Shown piece by piece: positions 7,631 through 16,215 of a stretch of DNA of 64,000 bases (the first letter of the stretch is position 1; each line of letters opens with the position of its first letter). The notes under the pieces were generated by a model that worked only from the letters and a program-made list of their open reading frames with translations, was not told where the DNA came from and searched no databases. The DNA is from Desulfofundulus luciae (GTDB taxonomy: Bacteria; Bacillota; Desulfotomaculia; Desulfotomaculales; Desulfovirgulaceae). Both the position numbers and the translations under genes were made by a program. The stretch spans positions 62,001 through 126,000 of the forward strand of contig NZ_JAUSUX010000004.1 of NCBI RefSeq assembly GCF_030813795.1, written 5' to 3'.

Positions 7631-7676
7631 GTTCAGTAAAACCGCTACCATCGGCACCATAGCGGGGTCACTGAAC
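7631..7676. repeat. interrupted palindrome between fliS and next gene
   Basis: GTTCAGT and ACTGAAC (7631-7637, 7670-7676) enclose CCGCTA and TAGCGG (7642-7647, 7660-7665), giving a two-step stem. The TTCAGTAAAACCG arm resembles the right end of the element at 59136-59657, so this may be a miniature member of that family, or simply an attenuating hairpin in the flagellar operon. No T-run follows, so it is not a standard terminator. Confidence 0.6.
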
Positions 7677-7770
7677 ATTTACCACTGAGTTATCCCCAGT
7701 TTTGAGAGCATGATTTAACTCGAAAGTAAGCGACTTGAGCCAGGCGGACGACCAAAAGGATGATTCCACA

Positions 7771-8175
7771 ATGCCCCCACAAAATCAAGACGAAAAAAAA
7801 TTCAGGCTCCTGCAGGAAATGCGGGGTGAAGTGCTGGCCTTAAAGGCGGTGCTCGAGCGCCTGTGCACACTTCAGGATGGGCCGGCGACGGAGGAATCAC
7901 TGGGTGCTGTTTCCCGGCACCTTGCCGCCATTGAAGAGATAAGGGCAGGAATTGATGAGCTGGACAGGGCGGGGGGCTCAGGCGCGGGCGGGCCGGAAAT
8001 CTCCGCCCTGCTCCTTCAAATAGACGAGTTCCACCGGCAGAACCTCCGGCTTGCCGCAAAGGTTAAAGAACGCCTGGCCGCTGCCCTGGCCAACCTCCGC
8101 AGGGCCGGGCAGGCCAGGGCCTACATGAAGAAAAACGGCGCCGCCGGAAGTTATTTTGTAGACCGGCGGGGGTAA
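7771..8175 (+). CDS. FliT/FlgN-like flagellar chaperone candidate
   Basis: An acidic, almost wholly helical protein of about 134 residues placed right after fliS, where Firmicutes usually carry a FliT- or FlgN-type export chaperone. The final segment QARAYMKKNGAAGSYFVDRRG resembles the short basic C-terminus of FlgN/FliT-type proteins. I prefer the ATG at 7771, with AAAAGGA upstream; a TTG at 7735 in the same frame would add 12 residues. There is no signal peptide or membrane segment. The family assignment rests on position and overall character, not on a strong motif. Confidence 0.65.
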   Translation: MPPQNQDEKKFRLLQEMRGEVLALKAVLERLCTLQDGPATEESLGAVSRHLAAIEEIRAGIDELDRAGGSGAGGPEISALLLQIDEFHRQNLRLAAKVKERLAAALANLRRAGQARAYMKKNGAAGSYFVDRRG

Positions 8176-8235
8176 AAAAGGAAAAAAGGGTGTGATATAC
8201 TATAGCCACAGAAACCACATGGGGGATGTGTTATT

Positions 8236-8820
8236 ATGCCTTCTGCCACAAAAGCAAGCCGGAGGTATACCTACGCCGATTATTTAAAGTGGCCCGGGGA
8301 TGAACGTTGGGAACTCATTGACGGGCAGCCTTACGACATGACCCCTTCCCCGTCAACTGTTCACCAAAAAGTCGTGGGGCGCTTTTACGCCCGTTTGGAG
8401 AGGCTTCTGTCCGGCACACCTTGCGAGCCGTTTGTCGCGCCTACCGACGTCGTGCTTTCGGAATACGACGTGGTGCAGCCTGATGTACTGGTGGTATGCG
8501 AACAGGCCAGGGTTACAGAGGCCAATATCCAGGGGCCGCCCGAGGTAATCGTCGAGGTGCTCTCCACCCACAGCGCCCTCAGGGATAAACGGGAAAAAAA
8601 GGCACTGTACGAGCGTTTTGGCGTCAAGGAATACCTCATTGTTGATCCCCTGGACGGGTATGTTGAGCGCTATTACCTGGGGGAAGACGGTACCTATGGG
8701 AAGCCTGAAATTTTCGGCCCCCAGGACACTTTACCCCTTAAAGCCATCCAGGGCATCGAAATTCCCCTCCGGGAAATATTTCAGGCAGCGAAACCGGTGG
8801 AAAAAAAAGACAATGAGTAA
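8236..8820 (+). CDS. Uma2 family (DUF820) putative nuclease
   Basis: This 194-residue protein has the family signature YADYLKWPGDERWELIDGQP, then VVQPDVLVV, PPEVIVEVLSTHSALRDKREK and the KEYLIVDP strand. The Asp in QPDVLVV, the Glu in VIVEVLS and the Lys after them form the PD-(D/E)XK nuclease core. Uma2 proteins are widespread in cyanobacteria and Clostridia, often in many copies, and their biological role is unsettled. It starts at an ATG after GGGGGATG. It is convergent with flaG, four bases apart, and looks like an accessory gene within the flagellar locus. Confidence 0.88.
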   Translation: MPSATKASRRYTYADYLKWPGDERWELIDGQPYDMTPSPSTVHQKVVGRFYARLERLLSGTPCEPFVAPTDVVLSEYDVVQPDVLVVCEQARVTEANIQGPPEVIVEVLSTHSALRDKREKKALYERFGVKEYLIVDPLDGYVERYYLGEDGTYGKPEIFGPQDTLPLKAIQGIEIPLREIFQAAKPVEKKDNE

Positions 8821-8824
8821 TTTT

Positions 8825-9196
8825 TTAAAGGTACCGGTCCAGAAGAAGGCCGATAGTTTTGTAGGGTTCCCGGGCCGCCTCCAGCACGACATGCCCGGGT
8901 ACTTCCCCTTTTACCTCCCCCGTTTGACGGTCGGCCACCTCCACCCTTATCCGGTCCTCCTCTTCCCGTACCAGAAACTCCAGGGGCTGGTTGTAGGCCT
9001 CTGCCGCCTGGTTCAGCCGGCCCACTGCGGCTACCAGTTCCTCCCGGCTGAAGCCCCCTTCTTCCGGTGTAGGCGCACCCTGGGGAAAGACATCCTCCCG
9101 CTTTACCGCCGCCGGGGGCTCAATCCGCCGCAGCGGCGCCACCTCTTGAGACGCCAAAGACTGCAAACCACCGGCACCTACTTTCATCATCAGCAC
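8825..9196 (-). CDS. flaG: FlaG-like flagellar protein
   Basis: This 123-residue protein matches the FlaG family. A low-complexity N-terminal half is followed by the conserved helix and strands RLNQAAEAYNQPLEFLVREE and RIRVEVADRQTGEVKGEVPG. FlaG is associated with filament length and with fliD/fliS clusters, but its mechanism is poorly known. The first codon is a GTG at 9196; two ATG codons follow at 9190 and 9187 and may be the true start. It lies alone at the 3' end of the minus-strand chemotaxis group, with a gap of about 90 bases after cheB. Confidence 0.85.
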   Translation of the reverse strand: MLMMKVGAGGLQSLASQEVAPLRRIEPPAAVKREDVFPQGAPTPEEGGFSREELVAAVGRLNQAAEAYNQPLEFLVREEEDRIRVEVADRQTGEVKGEVPGHVVLEAAREPYKTIGLLLDRYL

Positions 9197-9285
9197 CCCA
9201 TTCCCAACATTTGGACTATCTAAGTTATCACCACTTTCCAGCTACCCTGTTCTGGCTCCCGCAGTCCCCTATTATATTTCACGGC

Positions 9286-10659
9286 CTACACCAGCCTGGC
9301 AATCTCCCCCGCCACTTCCCCCAGGGGTACCACCTTCTGGGCTGCCCCCATCTCGATGGCCGCTTTGGGCATGCCGAAGACCACGCACGTGGATTCGTCC
9401 TGGACGATGGTGGGGCCGCCTTTTTCCCTGATGGCGGCCATGCCCCTGGCACCGTCCCGGCCCATGCCCGTGAGGAGCACCCCCATGACCCGGGCTCCAA
9501 AAACCTCCGCCGCCGAGAGCATCACCCCGTCCACCGAGGGGCGGAACCCCCCGGGAGGCACGGGCCCGCTGCCGGCGTCCAGGTGGACGGTGACGTGGCC
9601 GGGCTGCCCGCGAAAGGTGAGGTCGAAACCGGCCGGGGCCACCAGCACCCGGCCCGGGACGACGGGATCACCCTCTTCTGCGTGTTTTACCGGCAGGCGG
9701 CTGCGCCGGTTCAGGTGTTCGGCCAGGGAACCGGAAAAGCCCACCGGCAGGTGCTGCACCAGCACCACGGCGGCGGGAAAATCTTCCGGCAGGGCGGGAA
9801 TAATCACCTGCAGCGCGGCCGGGCCGCCGGTGGAAGAGCCTATTACGACCAGGTCGATACGGGCGGAGCGTTTTGGCACCAGCACCAGCCGGGGCACAGC
9901 ACCACCTGCCGTGGTATCCCGGTCCGCCTTCGCGCTGCCGGCGTCAGCGGCCCTGCCGGCCGTGCCGGCGGGAGCCCCGGACGGTGAACGGCCTGCGGGA
10001 TGCAAGGAAAGGATTTTATCCCGGGCAGGCGGCGTGCTGGAGCGGGGTGTACCGGCATACCGTTCCGGAACGGAGCCCGTGCCTGCCGGGATAACCGGAG
10101 GCACCTCTTTCCTGCCGGAAACGCCGGCCGGTTTGCCCGGCTGGCCGGGAGGCGTCCGGGCATCCTCCGGCCTTTTTCCCCGGGGGGACGGCAGTGAAGG
10201 CCCGGCCTTTCCGGCGGGAAACGGGTGAAATGCCATGCCCACCCCGGGGCGTAGCAGCTTGCTTGCGGCCACTGTGGCGGCGGCGCGCAGTTTTTCCACC
10301 AGCTCGTCGACCATGGCGTCCAGCCGGCCCGGGCCGGAGGGTTTGGCCACAAAATCCACCGCTCCCAGGGACAGTGCCCGCATGGTGGCCCGGGCGCCGG
10401 CGGTGGTGTGGGAACTGAGCATGACCACCGGGACGGGGCATTCCTTCATCACCCTTCGCAGCACCCCCAGGCCGTCCAGTACCGGCATATCCAGGTCCAG
10501 GGAAACCACGTCGGGTTTCAGGGCGCAGATCTTGGCCACCGCCTCTTCACCGTCCGCCGCGGTATCAATTACATTATACCCCCGGCTTTCCAGCAGGCGG
10601 GTAATTAAACGGCGCATTAAGGCCGAGTCGTCCACTACCAGCACGCGAATCGCCGCCAC
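9286..10659 (-). CDS. cheB: chemotaxis glutamate methylesterase/deamidase CheB
   Basis: CheB removes methyl groups from chemoreceptors after phosphorylation by CheA. The receiver domain (about residues 5-120) has the DD pair in VLVVDDSALMRRL and the phospho-acceptor Asp55 in SLDLDMPVLDG. The C-terminal esterase carries Ser in VIGSSTGGPAAL, His in VQHLPVGFSG and Asp in LLTGMGRDGARGM. Between them is a linker of about 120 residues rich in Pro, Gly, Ala and Arg, far longer than the usual short linker. The start is GTG, with AAAAGGGG eight bases upstream. It is probably co-transcribed with cheA, 43 bases upstream. Confidence 0.96.
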   Translation of the reverse strand: MAAIRVLVVDDSALMRRLITRLLESRGYNVIDTAADGEEAVAKICALKPDVVSLDLDMPVLDGLGVLRRVMKECPVPVVMLSSHTTAGARATMRALSLGAVDFVAKPSGPGRLDAMVDELVEKLRAAATVAASKLLRPGVGMAFHPFPAGKAGPSLPSPRGKRPEDARTPPGQPGKPAGVSGRKEVPPVIPAGTGSVPERYAGTPRSSTPPARDKILSLHPAGRSPSGAPAGTAGRAADAGSAKADRDTTAGGAVPRLVLVPKRSARIDLVVIGSSTGGPAALQVIIPALPEDFPAAVVLVQHLPVGFSGSLAEHLNRRSRLPVKHAEEGDPVVPGRVLVAPAGFDLTFRGQPGHVTVHLDAGSGPVPPGGFRPSVDGVMLSAAEVFGARVMGVLLTGMGRDGARGMAAIREKGGPTIVQDESTCVVFGMPKAAIEMGAAQKVVPLGEVAGEIARLV

Positions 10660-10702
10660 CTTGAAAACCCCTTTTCGTTCAATTAATGGTTATAAAATAA
10701 TT

Positions 10703-12880
10703 CTACCCCGCCCTGTTCACCTCATAGATAATTTCTTCCACGCCGGCGTCCTTGACAATACCCCGGGCGTCCACAATCAGGGCCACCTTGCCGTCGCCCA
10801 GGATGGTGGCTCCCGAAAGGCCGGGAACCTGTCCCAGGTAACCGCCCAGGGATTTGATCACGATTTCCTGCTCGCCAATGAGCCGGTCCACCACTACGCC
10901 CACCTTTTTATCCCCGGAGCCCAGGATAACCACCGAAAGCTTGCCTTCCTCCTTGCTTTTCTCCCGGAAGAGGTGGGCCAGCCGTACCAGGGGCAGCACC
11001 TGGCCGCGCACCACAATGACTTCGGCGTGGCGCACGCGCCGGATTTCCCCGGGTTTCAGCGTCAGGGTTTCCAGCACATTGGTCAATGGGAAGGCGTAAA
11101 CGTGATCCCCCAGGGTCACCATCAGCGCCCGGATGATGGCCAGGGTCAGGGGCAGCTTGATGGTGAAGGTGGTGCCCCTGCCAGGGACGGTGGTAAATTC
11201 CACCGAACCGTTGATCTGTTCGATCTGGTTGCGCACGATATCCATGCCCACTCCCCGGCCGGAGACGTCGCTTACGGTGCCGGCGGTGGAAAAGCCGGGG
11301 GTGAAGATCAGGTCCAGAATTTCCCTCTCGGAAGCCCGGGCGGCCTGTTCCGGGGTCATCAATCCCTTCTCTATTGCCTTCTGCCGCATTTTATCCGGGT
11401 CCATTCCCCGCCCGTCGTCAGATAAAGTAATCACGATGTGGCTCTCCACATAGGCCGCCTTCAAGAGCAGCCGGCCGGTGCGGGGTTTGCCCAGGCGTAC
11501 CCTTTCTTCAGGGGGTTCAATACCGTGGTCCACGGCGTTGCGCAAAAGGTGGATCAGGGGGTCGCCGATGACCTCGATTACGTTGCGGTCAAGTTCCGTT
11601 TCCCGGCCCTCGATGATAAAGTCGATTTCCTTGCCCATCTTATGGGCCAGGTCCCGTACCATCCGGGGCAGGCGGTTGAACACATGGGCCACGGGCAGCA
11701 TGCGCGCCTTCATGATTTCTTCCTGCAGGTCGCTGGTCACCTGTCCCAGGTGGTTGGAGATTTCCACTATATTTTCCACCAGGTCGTCGGATCCGTAGCG
11801 GCTTTCGAAAACCTCCACGAACCGGTCCAGGCGGGTGCGGTCGATTACCAGTTCCCCCACCAGGTTCATCAGGGTGTCCAGCTTCTGCACGTCCACCCGC
11901 ACGGTTTTTACATTGCCCTTACCCGGTGGTGCTGGTTCCTTTTTGTCCGCCTGCCTGGCGGCATCCGGGGCCGGGGTTTTTTCTCCCGACCGCAGCTTGA
12001 CCGGGCGGACCTCCACGCTGCTCACCTCGGCGATGGAAAAAACCAGGTCGTGTACCTGCCCGGCATCCTCCTTGGTCAGCAGCACCACGGTGAACCCGTG
12101 CTCGTAGTTACCTTCCTGCAGATCCTCCGCCGGGGGGACGCTTTTGATAATTTCGCCTATTTGCTGCAAAGTCTCAAAGATTAAAAATGCCCTTACCCCT
12201 TTCATCTGGCAGCCCCGGTCGATGCCGATGTCCACCTGGTAGGCCTGGAAGCCCCGCACTTCCGCTTCCCGCACCACCTCTTCCTCCGCATCTTCCAGTT
12301 CCAGGGTGAGGCGGTAGGTCTGGTACCCGTTAGAAGTACCGGTGGTGGAAAGTCCGGCGGCCTGGCCTGCCGGCAGCAACCGGCCGGACCCGGTGTCCCG
12401 GGCCGGGGTGGGCAGATCCACGGGCTCCCGCGAATCACTCATCCCCTCCGGGGCCGGCACAGTCACGCCACCTGCCGGGGCACCACCCGGTCCTCCCGCC
12501 CCGCAGGCCGGCTGGCAGGCGCGCAGTTTCTCAATTACCGCTGAAACGTCCACGTCACCGGCTGAGCCGGTGATTTCGTCTTTTAAAAGTTTCAGGGTGT
12601 CCAGGGCTTCAAAAAGGACATCCACCAGGGTCCCGGAAACCTCCATTTCCCCCTGGCGCAGGCGGTCGAAGAGATTTTCGATTTCGTGGGTCAGGGTGGA
12701 CATTTTCTCGTAACCCATGACGGCCGAGGAGCCCTTGATGGTGTGGGCGGCCCGGAAGATTTCCTGGATTACCTCGGGGCTGCCCCCTTCCCGTTCAAGG
12801 ATTAAAACGTTGTCGTTGATGACCTGGAGCTTTTCTTCCAGTTCTTCTAAAAAGACGGCCACTTCTTCTTCCGTAAACAT
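10703..12880 (-). CDS. cheA: chemotaxis histidine kinase CheA
   Basis: A 725-residue kinase with the classical order of domains. The HPt domain carries phospho-His46 in RAAHTIKGSSAVMG. A flexible linker is followed by a CheY-binding-type region (residues about 185-285), the dimerisation helices (KLDTLMNLVGELVIDRTRL), the ATP-binding domain (LLRNAVDHGIEPPEERV, LSDDGRGMD, STAGTVSDVSGRGVGMDIV) and the C-terminal CheW-like domain. It phosphorylates CheB and CheY; cheY is not in this window. cheW precedes it and cheB follows on the same strand. Confidence 0.97.
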   Translation of the reverse strand: MFTEEEVAVFLEELEEKLQVINDNVLILEREGGSPEVIQEIFRAAHTIKGSSAVMGYEKMSTLTHEIENLFDRLRQGEMEVSGTLVDVLFEALDTLKLLKDEITGSAGDVDVSAVIEKLRACQPACGAGGPGGAPAGGVTVPAPEGMSDSREPVDLPTPARDTGSGRLLPAGQAAGLSTTGTSNGYQTYRLTLELEDAEEEVVREAEVRGFQAYQVDIGIDRGCQMKGVRAFLIFETLQQIGEIIKSVPPAEDLQEGNYEHGFTVVLLTKEDAGQVHDLVFSIAEVSSVEVRPVKLRSGEKTPAPDAARQADKKEPAPPGKGNVKTVRVDVQKLDTLMNLVGELVIDRTRLDRFVEVFESRYGSDDLVENIVEISNHLGQVTSDLQEEIMKARMLPVAHVFNRLPRMVRDLAHKMGKEIDFIIEGRETELDRNVIEVIGDPLIHLLRNAVDHGIEPPEERVRLGKPRTGRLLLKAAYVESHIVITLSDDGRGMDPDKMRQKAIEKGLMTPEQAARASEREILDLIFTPGFSTAGTVSDVSGRGVGMDIVRNQIEQINGSVEFTTVPGRGTTFTIKLPLTLAIIRALMVTLGDHVYAFPLTNVLETLTLKPGEIRRVRHAEVIVVRGQVLPLVRLAHLFREKSKEEGKLSVVILGSGDKKVGVVVDRLIGEQEIVIKSLGGYLGQVPGLSGATILGDGKVALIVDARGIVKDAGVEEIIYEVNRAG

Positions 12881-12924
12881 TCACTCACCATCCTTTGCTT
12901 GAACCTGCTCTCGCAAGCCCGAAC

Positions 12925-13419
12925 CTATGAGGCAGCCCTTTCTTCCGCCTGTTCTGCAAGCTCCTGTAAAGCCTCTTTTTCTTCCCGGCGGAAAATCCGG
13001 GTGGTATCCAGGAGAATAATCAGCCGATCATCAACCAGGGCAATGCCCTGTAAATAGGCGGCGGAAACCCCTGCCACCATGGCCGGTGGGGGCTGGATGC
13101 TCTCCCGGGGCAGGCGTAATACTTCCGAAACCCCGTCCACCATCATCCCGGCGGTGGTTCCTCCAACCTCCACGATCACTATGCGGGTGTTTCCCGTTAC
13201 ATTAATGGGGGCCAACCCCAAACGGCGGGCCAGGTCGATTACGGGTATTACCCGCCCCCGCAGGTTGATCACGCCTTCCACAAAGTCCGGAGCACCGGGG
13301 ATGGCCGTAATGTCCGAAGCCCGGATAATTTCCAGAACGTGGCCGATATCCACACCGTAGGTTTGCTCTTTTAAATGAAAAACCACCAACTGCAATTCGC
13401 CCTGCTGCTCGCCAGCCAT
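12925..13419 (-). CDS. cheW: chemotaxis coupling protein CheW
   Basis: CheW bridges chemoreceptors and CheA. The SH3-like fold is recognisable from LQLVVFHLKEQTYGVDIGHV, EGVINLRGRVIPVIDLARRL and GIALVDDRLIILLDTTRIF. The open frame extends 30 codons further upstream, but AAAGGAGAGG lies just before the ATG at 13419, giving a 164-residue protein of normal length. The last 20 residues are Glu/Ala-rich. It lies between motA and cheA and is likely in one transcript with motB-motA-cheW-cheA-cheB. Confidence 0.95.
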   Translation of the reverse strand: MAGEQQGELQLVVFHLKEQTYGVDIGHVLEIIRASDITAIPGAPDFVEGVINLRGRVIPVIDLARRLGLAPINVTGNTRIVIVEVGGTTAGMMVDGVSEVLRLPRESIQPPPAMVAGVSAAYLQGIALVDDRLIILLDTTRIFRREEKEALQELAEQAEERAAS

Positions 13420-13512
13420 GGGAACCTCTCCTTTTACTGCGGTTTGATAGATCAAAGGTGCCGGGCGCGTTTTCAAACCGGCACCAGGTATGGCGGCATA
13501 CCGGAACAAAGA

Positions 13513-14289
13513 TTACTCTTCGTATCTTTCCTCCCGCTCCTGCCGGGCTTCCGGCTTGAGGAAGGCAGTCAGCCGCTCGCGAATAAGAATGGGGTTGTAC
13601 CCGGCCTGGAGGGAAACGATACCTTCCAGCATCAACTGGCGCAGGAGCATTTCCTTCTTGCTCAGGTTTTGCAGCTTGGCTGCCAGGGGCAGCCAGAAAA
13701 CGTTGGCGCTGGCCACGCCGTAAAGGGTGGCGATGAAAGCCATGCCGATGGCTGGCCCCAGGGTTTCCGGTGACTCTATGGAACTGAGCACGTGCACCAG
13801 GCCCATGACCGTACCGATGATGCCCATGGTGGGGGCGTAGCCACCCGCCGCCTCAAAGATCCCCGCCCCCACCTGGTGGCGCTCTTGAATAGCGTAAAGC
13901 TCCGCCTCCAGGATATTGCGTACCAGGTCAGGGTCGGTGCCGTCCACAACAAGCTGGATGCCCTTGCGCATGAAGGGGTCGTCTATTTCGCCCAGGCGGT
14001 TTTCCAGGTAGAGCAGCCCTTCCCGCCGGGCTTCGTCGGCCAGGCTGACAATGAGCTCGATGGTGTCGGTGGGTTCGGGAATGGTGCGAAAAAGCCCCAC
14101 CCGGAGGAGCCGGGGAACCTGTTTTAAGTCGCTTAAAGGAAAACTGAAAACGGTGGCACCTATTGTACCTCCGAAAACTATCAACGCGGCCGTAGGCTGC
14201 AGCAGCGCGCCGGCATGTCCACCCTCCAGCACAAAACCGCCCACCAGGGCCACCACCGCGATTACAAAACCAAATACGGCAAGGTCCAT
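13513..14289 (-). CDS. motA: flagellar stator protein MotA
   Basis: A 258-residue membrane protein with four transmembrane segments (about residues 3-20, 30-48, 150-170, 182-202) and a large cytoplasmic loop holding the charged stretch SLADEARREGLLYLENRL, which contacts the rotor. The segment APTMGIIGTVMGLVHVL is the conserved pore helix. MotA and MotB form the ion-driven stator. Proton against sodium use cannot be decided from these residues alone. motB lies 21 bases upstream on the same strand. Confidence 0.96.
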   Translation of the reverse strand: MDLAVFGFVIAVVALVGGFVLEGGHAGALLQPTAALIVFGGTIGATVFSFPLSDLKQVPRLLRVGLFRTIPEPTDTIELIVSLADEARREGLLYLENRLGEIDDPFMRKGIQLVVDGTDPDLVRNILEAELYAIQERHQVGAGIFEAAGGYAPTMGIIGTVMGLVHVLSSIESPETLGPAIGMAFIATLYGVASANVFWLPLAAKLQNLSKKEMLLRQLMLEGIVSLQAGYNPILIRERLTAFLKPEARQEREERYEE

Positions 14290-14310
14290 CAGTCATCCCT
14301 TTCCTGTGAT

Positions 14311-15072
14311 TTAATCCCGGGGTGCCGGCGGCAAGGATTCCGGCTCCGCCCCTTTGTACTTGCTGCGCAGGATAACCAGGTCAACCCGGCGGTTCATCTG
14401 CCGGTGGGCTTCCGAATCGTTCGGTACCCGGGGGCGGTATTCACCGTATCCCACCGCCGAAAGGCGCTGGGGCGGAAAGTTGGCCGTATGGATCAGTTCC
14501 TGCACCACCGCTGTAGCCCGCGCCGTTGACAGTTCCCAGTTGGAAGGGTATCGTTCCGTGTGAATGGGGAGATTGTCGGTGTGCCCTTCAACGCGTATGT
14601 AGTTGGGTGTTTTCAGCAGCACGGGGGCCACTGCGGCGATAATCTCCCTGGCCCGGGGAGTAAGCTCCGCCGAGCCCAGTTTAAAAAGAACCTCTTCCTG
14701 GAAGCTGAGCACAATGCCCCGCTCTTCGCTGATGGCCGAAACCCTGGCTGCCAGGCCCTGTTTTTGAATCTGCTGCAACAGCTCCTGGCGGATATTCTCC
14801 ATTTCCGCCTTATCTGCCACATCCTGCGGTGTTTCCACCTGTGTACCGCTGATGCCCGGGACCACCGAAGGCCCCAGGTTTTCCAGGATAACCCCGCCGC
14901 CGCCCATGGCCTTACTTAATGATTCGGCCAGCATGCGGAATTTCTTGATATCAACCTGGCTCAACGAGTACATGACAATAAAGAAGATAAGCAGCAGGGT
15001 AATCATGTCGGCATAGGTGATCAACCAGCGTTCCATGCTCCCGTAACTGGACTTTTTGCTCTCTCTTTTCAC
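14311..15072 (-). CDS. motB: flagellar stator protein MotB
   Basis: MotB anchors the stator to peptidoglycan. A single transmembrane helix holds the ion-binding Asp in ITYADMITLLLIFFIVMY, followed by the plug/linker and a C-terminal OmpA-like domain with RVEGHTDNLPI and PSNWELSTARATAVVQELI. The GTG at 15084 overlaps the AAAGGAG ribosome site, so the second GTG (15072) is the better start, giving 253 residues. It heads the motB-motA-cheW-cheA-cheB run. The dTDP-sugar genes upstream end about 100 bases away. Confidence 0.95.
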   Translation of the reverse strand: MKRESKKSSYGSMERWLITYADMITLLLIFFIVMYSLSQVDIKKFRMLAESLSKAMGGGGVILENLGPSVVPGISGTQVETPQDVADKAEMENIRQELLQQIQKQGLAARVSAISEERGIVLSFQEEVLFKLGSAELTPRAREIIAAVAPVLLKTPNYIRVEGHTDNLPIHTERYPSNWELSTARATAVVQELIHTANFPPQRLSAVGYGEYRPRVPNDSEAHRQMNRRVDLVILRSKYKGAEPESLPPAPRD

Positions 15073-15169
15073 AATAAACTGCACTCCTTTTCTAAAGGAC
15101 GCCCATACCCATTATTCGCCTCCAATGGAAGACTTCCTTCCCCATGAGGGGTTAAATTTCGCCGGGTTC

Positions 15170-16198
15170 TCAGCGGCAGTGACAGGCTGCCCCGGACTTA
15201 ATCCGCTCCCACCAGGAGCGGTTTTGCCTGTACCACTCTACTGTTGCCTCCAGCCCCTCCTCGAAGGTGTGCCGGGGCCGCCAGCCCAGCTCCCGGGTAA
15301 TCTTCGAGGGGTCGATGGCGTAGCGGCGGTCGTGGCCGGGCCGGTCTTTGACAAATCGAATAAGGCTTTCCGGCTTCCCCAGGAGTTTTAAGATCATCCG
15401 TACCACTTCCAGGTTGGTGCGCTCCCCGTGGCCGCCGATGTTGTAGATCTCCCCGGGCCTCCCCCGGAAGAGAACCAGTTCCAGCGCCCGGCAGTGGTCA
15501 TCCACGTGCAGCCAGTCACGCACGTTCAAGCCGTCGCCATACACGGGCAGAGGTTTATCCTCCAGGGCGCTGGTGATCATGAGGGGGATGAGCTTTTCCG
15601 GAAACTGGTAGGGACCGTAGTTGTTGGAGCAGCGGGTGATGACCACCGGCAGGCCGTGGGTGCGGTGATAGGCCAGGGCCAGAAGGTCGGCGGCGGCCTT
15701 GCTGGCGGAGTAGGGGCTGGAAGGCTTCAATGGGCTCTCCTCGGTAAAGCGCCCCTCCGGCCCCAGGGAGCCGTAAACCTCATCGGTGGAGACCTGGACG
15801 AAGATCACGGGCCTTTCTGCCCCGGCCGCCGCCCGCCCTTCGAACCTCTTCTTCCAGTATTCCGCGGACGCGTCCAGCAGCACCTGGGTGCCCCGCACGT
15901 TGGTCTCGACGAAGGGCGAGGCGTCCACGATGCTGCGGTCCACGTGGGACTCGGCGGCAAAGTTGATCACCGCGTCCACGCCGCGGGAAAAAATCTCCCC
16001 CACCAGGCGGCGATCACAGATGTCACCGTGGATGAACGCATGGCGGGGGTGATCCGCAAGATCGGCCAGGTTTTCCAGGTTGCCCGCATAGGTGAGCTTA
16101 TCCAGGTTGATGACCGAAACTCCGGGGCGGGCCGCAAGGATATAGCGGATGAAGTTGGAGCCGATGAATCCGGCTCCGCCGGTAACCAGCAGTATCAT
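15170..16198 (-). CDS. rfbB: dTDP-glucose 4,6-dehydratase
   Basis: RfbB/RmlB converts dTDP-glucose to dTDP-4-keto-6-deoxyglucose. The 342-residue short-chain dehydrogenase fold shows the NAD motif VTGGAGFIGSNFIRY, the catalytic QVSTDEVYGSLG (Thr-Asp-Glu) and the YSASKAAAD Tyr-Lys pair. The RNWLHVDDH-type substrate motif appears here as VRDWLHVDDHCRAL. It is the last gene of rfbA-rfbC-rfbD-rfbB on the minus strand, which together make dTDP-L-rhamnose for surface polysaccharide. The motility genes follow after about 100 bases. Confidence 0.96.
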   Translation of the reverse strand: MILLVTGGAGFIGSNFIRYILAARPGVSVINLDKLTYAGNLENLADLADHPRHAFIHGDICDRRLVGEIFSRGVDAVINFAAESHVDRSIVDASPFVETNVRGTQVLLDASAEYWKKRFEGRAAAGAERPVIFVQVSTDEVYGSLGPEGRFTEESPLKPSSPYSASKAAADLLALAYHRTHGLPVVITRCSNNYGPYQFPEKLIPLMITSALEDKPLPVYGDGLNVRDWLHVDDHCRALELVLFRGRPGEIYNIGGHGERTNLEVVRMILKLLGKPESLIRFVKDRPGHDRRYAIDPSKITRELGWRPRHTFEEGLEATVEWYRQNRSWWERIKSGAACHCR

Positions 16199-16215
16199 TG
16201 ATCACATTGCTCCTT

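Noticed and set aside
10235-11425. A 396-codon plus-strand frame opposite cheA and cheB
   Set aside because: It spans two real genes on the other strand and shows no domain or ribosome site.
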